Assembly (NCBI RefSeq): GCF_003002055.1 | Contig: NZ_PVZF01000003.1 | Location: 186,001-250,000, forward strand | Length of the DNA stretch: 64,000 nucleotides | Reading direction: 5' to 3' | Source: Kineococcus rhizosphaerae | Lineage (GTDB): Bacteria > Actinomycetota > Actinomycetes > Actinomycetales > Kineococcaceae | In this document: positions 58,945-64,000 of the stretch, in pieces | Position numbering within the stretch: the stretch's first letter is position 1 | Layout of the letters: each line of letters opens with the position of its first letter | Made by a program: the position numbers and the translations under genes | The notes under the pieces: generated by a model | Databases searched by the model: none | What the model was told of the DNA's origin: nothing | Seen by the model: only the letters and a program-made list of their open reading frames with translations

Positions 58945-59522
58945 CAGGCGAGCCCGATGTCGGCGAGGCCGAAGGCGTAGCGGTAGGGGACGCCCTGGGC
59001 CTCGACCTTCTCCTTGGCGCCGGTGTCGCGGTCGACGATGACGGCGACGCCGACGACCTCGGCGCCGGCGGCCCGCAGGGCCTCCACGGCGGTCAGGACG
59101 GAGCCGCCGGTGGTGGAGGTGTCCTCGACGGCCAGGACCTTGCGGCCGGCGACGTCGGGGCCCTCGATGCGCCGCTGCAGGCCGTGGGTCTTCTCGGCCT
59201 TGCGGACGACGAACGCGTCGAGCGCCCGGCCGCCGTGGTCCTGCGCCCAGCCGCGGGCGTTGGCGGCGTGGACCATGGCGAGGGCGACGGGGTCGGCGCC
59301 CATGGTCAGGCCGCCGACGGCCTCGAAGTCCCAGTCGGCGACGAGGTCGAGCAGCACCGGGCCCACGAGCGCGGACGCCTCGCCGTCGAGGCTGATGCGG
59401 CGCAGGTCGACGTAGTAGTCGGCCTCCTTGCCGCTGGACAGCGTCACCGTGCCGCGCACGACGGCCTTGGTGGACACGAGGTCGGCGAGGCGTTCTCGAT
59501 CTGGGTTCGCGGCAGGGCTCAC
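58944..59522 (-). CDS. pyrE: Orotate phosphoribosyltransferase
   Basis: A 192-residue enzyme of de novo pyrimidine synthesis, joining orotate to PRPP to give OMP. The catalytic loop VVRKAEKTHGLQRR and the PRPP-binding motif VLAVEDTSTTGGSVL are intact. GTG 59522 sits 8 nt after TAGGAT, slightly longer than the usual leaderless gap here; an in-frame GTG at 59552 is less likely. Heads the pyrE-lemA-rlmA unit, and is divergent from the exonuclease III gene. Confidence 0.94.
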   Translation of the reverse strand: MSPAANPDRERLADLVSTKAVVRGTVTLSSGKEADYYVDLRRISLDGEASALVGPVLLDLVADWDFEAVGGLTMGADPVALAMVHAANARGWAQDHGGRALDAFVVRKAEKTHGLQRRIEGPDVAGRKVLAVEDTSTTGGSVLTAVEALRAAGAEVVGVAVIVDRDTGAKEKVEAQGVPYRYAFGLADIGLA

Positions 59523-59592
59523 GGGTGCCGATCCTAGGTGCTGCCGGGCCACGTCCCCGGCACGGTCCCGGGCACGCGGGTGGGTGCGCGGG

Positions 59593-59598
59593 TAACGT
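59593..59598 (+). promoter_or_regulatory. Leaderless -10 box of the exonuclease III gene
   Basis: TAACGT ends 7 nt before GTG 59606. Confidence 0.5.
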
Positions 59599-59605
59599 CC
59601 GGCGC

Positions 59606-60406
59606 GTGCGCCTCGCGACCTGGAACGTGAACTCCGTCCGTGCCCGCCTCGACCGCGTCCTGGCGTGGCTCGAGCGCAGCGACGTCGACGTCCTGGCGGT
59701 GCAGGAGACCAAGTGCAAGGACGAGCAGTTCCCGGAGCAGGCGTTCCGGGACGCCGGCTACGAGGTCGCCCACCACGGGCTGTCGCAGTGGAACGGCGTC
59801 GCGCTGCTGTCCCGGGTGGGGCTGGAGGACGTCAGCACGAGCTTCTCCCCCGACGTCCCGCACTTCGGCGACCCCGCCGTGGCCGAGGCGCGGGCGATCG
59901 GGGCGACGTGCGGCGGGGTGCGGGTGTGGAGCCTGTACGTGCCCAACGGCCGGGGGCTGGACGACCCGCACTACCCGTACAAGCTGCAGTGGCTGGAACA
60001 GCTGCGCGCGGCCGGCGCGGGCTGGCTCGCCGAGGACCCGGGCGCGCAGGTCGCGCTGGTGGGCGACTTCAACGTCGCCCCGCAGGACGAGGACGTGTGG
60101 GACGTGGACTTCTTCGCGGGCAAGACGCACGTCTCCGAGCCGGAGCGGGCCGCCTTCCAGGCGCTGGTCGACGCGGGCTTCGCCGACACCGTCCGCCCGT
60201 ACGCGCCGGGGCCGGGGACGTACACGTACTGGGACTACACGCAGCTGCGCTTCGCGAAGCGGCAGGGCATGCGGATCGACTTCGTCCTGGGTTCCCCCGC
60301 GCTGCAGGCCCGGGTCACGGGCGCGACGATCGACCGCGAGGAGCGCAAGGGCAAGGGCGCCTCCGACCACGCCCCGGTGGTCGTGGAGCTTGCGCCGAAC
60401 GCGTGA
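59606..60406 (+). CDS. xthA: Exodeoxyribonuclease III (AP endonuclease)
   Basis: A 266-residue EEP-fold nuclease for base-excision repair. It begins directly with the family start RLATWNVNSVRARLDRVLAW; the metal Glu is in VLAVQETKCKDEQFP, the catalytic Asp/Asn in LVGDFNVAPQDEDVWD, and the terminal SDHAP motif is intact. GTG 59606 behind TAACGT. It incises at abasic sites and trims 3' blocks. Confidence 0.95.
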   Translation: MRLATWNVNSVRARLDRVLAWLERSDVDVLAVQETKCKDEQFPEQAFRDAGYEVAHHGLSQWNGVALLSRVGLEDVSTSFSPDVPHFGDPAVAEARAIGATCGGVRVWSLYVPNGRGLDDPHYPYKLQWLEQLRAAGAGWLAEDPGAQVALVGDFNVAPQDEDVWDVDFFAGKTHVSEPERAAFQALVDAGFADTVRPYAPGPGTYTYWDYTQLRFAKRQGMRIDFVLGSPALQARVTGATIDREERKGKGASDHAPVVVELAPNA

Positions 60407-60455
60407 ACCCTGCCCGTTCGGCCCCGGAGGGGGAGACGGGGGCGCTGGGTCTCAC

Positions 60456-60461
60456 TAGATT
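60456..60461 (+). promoter_or_regulatory. Leaderless -10 box of the TPR-like gene
   Basis: TAGATT ends 7 nt before GTG 60469. Confidence 0.55.
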
Positions 60462-60468
60462 CCGAACG

Positions 60469-61029
60469 GTGCGAGCACCTGTGAGCTGCGACGACCTCGA
60501 GCAGGTCGAACTGAGCGCGGCCAACGACGCCCGGGGCCAACGGGCCGTCGCGGACCTCCTGCACTCCTGGGCCCGCCGGGCGGTCCCGGGGGACTCGGTC
60601 TCGCGGGGGCGGTTGTTCGTGGCGGCCAGTGAGCACGCCGCGTTCGCCGGGGACGCGCGGCGGGCGCTGCGACTGGCGCGGGAGGCCCTGGCGACCGGTG
60701 ACCACGTCGCGCCCGACACGCGGTGCTACGTGGTGTCGGCGCTGCTGGTGTGCGGTCACCTGCGCGAGGCGGTGGCGCTGGCCGACGAGGTCCTCGACGA
60801 CCCGGGCGCCGACGTCGACGTGTACCTGCAGCTGGGCGAGGAGTTCTCCTGGCACCGGCAGCCGGAGGAGGCGTCGCGGATCTACACCCAGGGGATGTTC
60901 CGCTGCGCGGGCGACGAGGAGGCGACCGAGCTGCTGCTGGGCGCGTGGCGCCGTGGGCGCACCCCCCGCACGATCGACCTGCGCGACCGCGTCCCCGTGC
61001 TGCCTTCCCCCGCCGCCCCCCGCGACTGA
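60469..61029 (+). CDS. TPR-like helical protein
   Basis: A 186-residue soluble helical protein with TPR-type repeats (RLFVAASEHAAFAGDARRAL, CYVVSALLVCGHLREAVALA, EEFSWHRQPEEASRIYTQGM). Function unknown; similar proteins occur widely in actinobacteria. GTG 60469 follows TAGATT by 7 nt. Ends before the long inverted repeat at 61085. Convergent with the DUF1684 gene. Confidence 0.8.
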   Translation: MRAPVSCDDLEQVELSAANDARGQRAVADLLHSWARRAVPGDSVSRGRLFVAASEHAAFAGDARRALRLAREALATGDHVAPDTRCYVVSALLVCGHLREAVALADEVLDDPGADVDVYLQLGEEFSWHRQPEEASRIYTQGMFRCAGDEEATELLLGAWRRGRTPRTIDLRDRVPVLPSPAAPRD

Positions 61030-61043
61030 CCCGCCCCTCCCCC

Positions 61044-61156
61044 TTCCCGCGCATCGCACACGTCGGACCCCCGTGGGCGCCGCTTTCCCGCGCATCGCAC
61101 ACGAAGAGCCCTCCCGGACCGCTCCGGGAGGGCTCTTCGTGTGCGATGCGCGGGAA
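61044..61156. repeat. 34-bp perfect inverted repeat with an extra partial copy
   Basis: Arms 61085-61118 and 61123-61156 are perfectly complementary over 34 bp with a 4-nt loop. The first 19 bp of the left arm also occur as a direct repeat at 61044-61062. The element lies between convergent genes (stops at 61029 and 61166) and may be a terminator or a REP-like element. Confidence 0.9.
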
Positions 61157-61165
61157 GAGGAGGGG

Positions 61166-61765
61166 TCAGGCGTCCCAGGCCCAGGAACCCGCGAGCTCGC
61201 CGACGGTGACGGGCACGTCGACGACGTTGCCGGGCGGCGGCAGCGGGCAGGCCCACGCGGGGTCGTACGCGCAGCTGGGCGGGTAGGCGAAGTTCAGGTC
61301 CACGACCAGGCCGTCGGCGGTGCTGCCGAGGTCGGCGCCCTTGACGGTGTCCAGGACGTAGCGCCCGCCGCCGTAGCCCGGGCCGGGGTCCTTCAGCGGC
61401 ACGAACAGACCGCCGCCGTACTGGTCGAGCCACCACGCGTCGAGCGTCCCGAGGCCCGGCAGGGCGAGGGTCCCGACGCGTTCGAAGGTGACGGTCCCGT
61501 CGGTGCCCGTGACGGCCTCGCGCCGCAGGGGGTCGGCGGGCTGCACCGGGACGACGAAGCGCAGCGCGGGGTCGTAGGTGGCGACGGGCAGGCCGCGGAA
61601 GGTCGCGCGGTCGGCCGGCAGCAGCGGGCTCGCGGGGTGGGTGGCGAACAGCTCGTCGCGCCCGGCGGTCCACAGGGCGTGCCCGTCGGCGGGCTCGGAC
61701 GCGCGGACGGCGGCGTACAGCGCGCCGACGCGGCGGCGCCAGTCCAGGACGTCGAGGCGGTCCAT
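61166..61765 (-). CDS. DUF1684 family protein
   Basis: A 199-residue protein with the family hallmarks GLFVPLKDPGPGYGGGRYVL, LNFAYPPSCAYDPAWACPLP and the PPPGNVVDVPVTVGE ending. No signal peptide. Function unknown; a phosphate- or lipid-related role has not been shown to my knowledge. ATG at 61765. It lies 88 bp downstream of the DUF2000 gene on the same strand. Confidence 0.88.
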   Translation of the reverse strand: MDRLDVLDWRRRVGALYAAVRASEPADGHALWTAGRDELFATHPASPLLPADRATFRGLPVATYDPALRFVVPVQPADPLRREAVTGTDGTVTFERVGTLALPGLGTLDAWWLDQYGGGLFVPLKDPGPGYGGGRYVLDTVKGADLGSTADGLVVDLNFAYPPSCAYDPAWACPLPPPGNVVDVPVTVGELAGSWAWDA

Positions 61766-61853
61766 CAGCGGACCCGGGCGGGGGTGCGGTCGATCACGCG
61801 GCCCAGTCGAGCACGGGGGGCGCCGGGGCGCGCGACGACCCCCCGCCGCGGTC

Positions 61854-62285
61854 TCAGGGGTGGGCGTGGGCCCCCTTGACGACCTTGTCCACCGCGTTCT
61901 TCGGCCCGTGCACGGCCAGTCCGACGACGTCGAGGTCCTGCGCGCCGACGGCGGCCACCGCGGCCCGGTTGGCGGCGTCGTGCCCGGTGGCGAACATCTC
62001 GGCCGTGAACAGGGCCGTCGACAGCTTCCGCCCGAGGGCCTTCTCGCGCGCCGAGCGCAACGTCGCCGCGTCCGCCTCGAAGACCATGACGGGCTGGCCG
62101 AGCAGCGCGAGGTAGGCGTTCGCATCGGCGTCGGCATAGGGCTCGCCCACCAGCTCGGGGTGGGCCGCGCTGATCCCGCTGGCCAGGAACGCCGTGACGT
62201 TCAGGCGCTGCCAGGCGGGCAGGTCGTCGCGGACCAGGACGGCGATCTTGGTGTCGAACCGGGCGGTCGGGGGTGCGTCGCTCAC
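61854..62285 (-). CDS. DUF2000 family protein
   Basis: A 143-residue protein with the family blocks FDTKIAVLVRDDLPAWQRLN, TAFLASGI, GEPYADADANAYLALLGQPV, EMFATGHDAANRAAVAAV and the NAVDKVVKG ending. Function unknown; the fold is related to peptidyl-tRNA hydrolase II. GTG 62285 with GGAG 9 nt upstream. Divergent from an AraC regulator with a 49-bp shared region; such pairs are common, suggesting that the regulator controls it. Confidence 0.9.
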   Translation of the reverse strand: MSDAPPTARFDTKIAVLVRDDLPAWQRLNVTAFLASGISAAHPELVGEPYADADANAYLALLGQPVMVFEADAATLRSAREKALGRKLSTALFTAEMFATGHDAANRAAVAAVGAQDLDVVGLAVHGPKNAVDKVVKGAHAHP

Positions 62286-62322
62286 GCGGTCAGACTCCTG
62301 CGCCCGGCACCGTCGCGTCTTG

Positions 62323-62328
62323 TACGTT
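62323..62328 (+). promoter_or_regulatory. Leaderless -10 box of the AraC gene
   Basis: TACGTT ends 6 nt before GTG 62335. Confidence 0.55.
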
Positions 62329-62334
62329 CCTGAC

Positions 62335-63120
62335 GTGGCGGACTCCACGGGCGACTCGGTGCGCAGCTGGCGACCCGGACTGGCCGGGGTCGCCGAGGTG
62401 CTGCACGCCCGCTTCGTCGAGCACGCCTACCCCCTGCACACCCACGACACGTGGACGCTGCTTCTGGTGGAGGACGGCGCGGTGCACTACGACCTCGACC
62501 GCCGCGGGCACGACACCTCGACGCTGGTCACGCTGCTGCCCCCGCACGTCCCCCACGACGGCCGCGCCGCGACGACGACGGGGTTCCGCAAGAAGGTCCT
62601 CTACCTCGAGGAGGACGCGCTGCCGGCGGGGTTCGCCGGACGCGCCGTCGACGACCCGGAACTGCCCGACCCGCGGTTCGCCACCGCCGTCCGAGCCCTG
62701 CACGCCCGGCTCGGCGGCCATCCCGAGCCCCTGGACGTCGAGTCCCGGGCCGCGGTCCTGCTCGACGCCCTCGGCGGGCACCTCGCGCGCACCCGGGTGC
62801 GTCCCGTGCGCGACGTCCCCCTGGCCCGGCGGCTGCGCGCCCTGCTCGACGGGCACGTCGTCGAGGGGGTGTCCCTCGCCGACGCCGCCACCGCGCTCGG
62901 GGTGTCCGGCGCGCACCTGGTGCGGACCTTCACGCGCGAGGTCGGGATGCCGCCGCACGCCTACCTCACCGGTCGCCGGGTGGACCTGGCCCGGCGCCTG
63001 CTGCTGAGCGGGCACCGCCCCGCCGAGGCCGCCGTCCTCGCCGGGTTCCACGACCAGCCGCACCTGAACCGGCACTTCCGGCGCGTCCTGGGCACGACCC
63101 CGGGCCGGTTCACGGCCTGA
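62335..63120 (+). CDS. AraC-family regulator with cupin N-terminus
   Basis: A 261-residue regulator. The N-terminal cupin shows EHAYPLHTHDTWTLLLVEDG and TLLPPHVPHDGR; the C-terminal part has two helix-turn-helix motifs (VSLADAATALGVSGAHLVRT and AEAAVLAGFHDQPHLNRHFR) and ends with LGTTPGRF. GTG 62335 lies 6 nt after TACGTT. It is divergent from the DUF2000 gene, its likely target. Confidence 0.93.
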   Translation: MADSTGDSVRSWRPGLAGVAEVLHARFVEHAYPLHTHDTWTLLLVEDGAVHYDLDRRGHDTSTLVTLLPPHVPHDGRAATTTGFRKKVLYLEEDALPAGFAGRAVDDPELPDPRFATAVRALHARLGGHPEPLDVESRAAVLLDALGGHLARTRVRPVRDVPLARRLRALLDGHVVEGVSLADAATALGVSGAHLVRTFTREVGMPPHAYLTGRRVDLARRLLLSGHRPAEAAVLAGFHDQPHLNRHFRRVLGTTPGRFTA

Positions 63121-63136
63121 GGGTCGTCGCCCGGGG

Positions 63137-64000
63137 TCAGCGCCGGTCGCGGGTACCGCGCACGAGCGTCGGGGGGTCCGGGAACGTCGGGCGGAACGCC
63201 AGGCCCGCCGTCGCGAAACCCGCCGAGTCGCTGAGCCGGCGCGGCGTCCCGCCGGCGGTGGGGAAGGTCCAGACGGCCGGGTCCGCCGAGCCGACGTCGC
63301 TGCCGGGGGTGTCCGGGACGAAGTTCGCGCCCGCCACGGCGACGGTCGAACCGTCCGGGCTCCACGCGAGCTGGTCGACCTGCAGGTCGACGGCCCCGAG
63401 GTCGCGCAGCAGGTTCCCCTCGAGGTCGAGGACCGCGACGTGCGGGTCCTGCACGGGGCGGAAGTACGTGTGGGGGTCGGGGACGACGGCGGTGCGGACC
63501 ACGGCGACGGTGTCCCCGGACGGGGAGACCGACGGCAGCCGCTCGGAGAACCCGGGCGTCTGGACCCGGCGGGCCGACGCGGTCGCGACGTCGACCCGGA
63601 CGAGGTCGTCGCCGAACTCGTCGGAGGTCGCGGCGAGCACGGTCCGGCCGTCCCCGCTGAACGTCGGCGACTGCAGGCTGCGCGCCCCCGTGACGGCGCG
63701 GGTGGTCCCCGTGGCGACGTCGGTGAGGTTCAGGTGCGGCCAGCTGCTCGACCCGCACGGGTCCCCGTCGCTGGAGGCCCACACGAGGTCCGCGCCGTCC
63801 CGGGAGAACTGCAGGGCCCAGGTGTTCACGGGGGTGTCGGTGAGGCGGCGGGTGCGTCCCGCGGGGCTGACGAGCGTGATGTCGGCGGCGGGGACGGGCG
63901 GGTGGCCGGCGCAGTCGACGAGGTCGCGCACGTCGGAGCGGGCGACGGCGAACCCCCCGTCCGGGGCCGCCGCGACGTCGGCCAGGCTGGACCCGGCGAG
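63137..64000 (-). CDS. TolB/WD40-like beta-propeller protein, C-terminal part (runs off right edge)
   Basis: The frame is open from base 64000 to the stop at 63137, so 287 residues of the C-terminal part are visible and the start is outside. Several propeller blades of the PD40/TolB kind can be read (FSRDGADLVWASSDGD, FSGDGRTVLAATSDEFGDDL, VSPSGDTVAVVRT, WSPDGSTVAVAGANF). A Cys pair and the GDPCGSSSWPHLNL segment suggest an exported protein, but no signal can be seen. Function unknown; convergent with the AraC gene, 16 bp between stops. Confidence 0.8.
   Translation of the reverse strand, partial: LAGSSLADVAAAPDGGFAVARSDVRDLVDCAGHPPVPAADITLVSPAGRTRRLTDTPVNTWALQFSRDGADLVWASSDGDPCGSSSWPHLNLTDVATGTTRAVTGARSLQSPTFSGDGRTVLAATSDEFGDDLVRVDVATASARRVQTPGFSERLPSVSPSGDTVAVVRTAVVPDPHTYFRPVQDPHVAVLDLEGNLLRDLGAVDLQVDQLAWSPDGSTVAVAGANFVPDTPGSDVGSADPAVWTFPTAGGTPRRLSDSAGFATAGLAFRPTFPDPPTLVRGTRDRR

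Overview
The window is about 64 kb of very GC-rich DNA with dense, mostly short-spaced genes, many GTG starts, 4-nt GTGA overlaps and twin-arginine lipoproteins. It is chromosomal DNA of a high-GC actinobacterium. An Rpf-like transglycosylase behind a c-di-AMP riboswitch, a DprE1 homologue and the general gene style would fit a Kineosporiaceae/Kineococcus-type organism, but that placement is inference. I saw no rRNA, tRNA, CRISPR array, integrase, transposase or phage gene.

Layout. 1-4.9 kb: a sugar locus on the minus strand (GH127 beta-L-arabinofuranosidase, Tat lipoprotein binding protein, permease running off the edge) divergent from its LacI regulator, with a clear promoter/operator. 5-13.6 kb: VIT/CCC1 metal transporter with a DtxR-like box; XRE/MmyB regulator divergent from a PRISE-type reductase; PhyH dioxygenase plus a small unknown protein divergent from an AraC regulator; catalase, DUF4331 and AhpD-like genes next to a Cys-rich MarR regulator. 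14.3-18.7 kb: LacI regulator divergent from a second sugar ABC operon (binding protein, two permeases, no ATPase) with a perfect 18-bp operator palindrome. 18.7-31.1 kb: tannase-like esterase, PhzF-like protein, three c-di-GMP genes (TPR-GGDEF, membrane GGDEF, membrane GGDEF-EAL) interleaved with DprE1 and a glycerol-dehydrogenase-like gene, then deoC and a NagD-like phosphatase.

31.1-37.4 kb holds the most unusual unit: S9 peptidase, NAGGN-type asparagine-synthase-like amidotransferase and a fused GCS2 ligase/circularly permuted ATP-grasp protein. It looks like a synthesis-amidation-hydrolysis module for a small amidated peptide. 37.6-45.5 kb: a TPR protein, DUF1801, a frameshifted zincin, cstA-ybdD, a nitrilase, and a fatty acyl-CoA reductase fused to a HAD domain followed by a PlsC acyltransferase. 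45.6-49.5 kb: c-di-AMP riboswitch and rpf-like gene, TrmH methyltransferase, NatAB-type exporter. 49.5-53 kb: a molybdate operon (HTH-TOBE regulator, modA, modB, modC) and an ankyrin protein. 53-57.7 kb: a sugar isomerase/oxidoreductase pair behind a LacI-type palindrome, two DedA proteins flanking a thioesterase, and YigZ. 57.7-64 kb: RlmA-like methyltransferase, LemA-like protein, pyrE, exonuclease III, DUF1684, DUF2000, an AraC regulator and a partial beta-propeller protein.

Two themes cross the window. More than twenty genes carry a TANNNT-like -10 box 6-8 nt before the start codon and mostly no Shine-Dalgarno sequence, pointing to widespread leaderless transcripts. Convergent gene pairs are separated by strong GC hairpins, two of which are 32-34 bp near-perfect inverted repeats that touch or include the stop codons.
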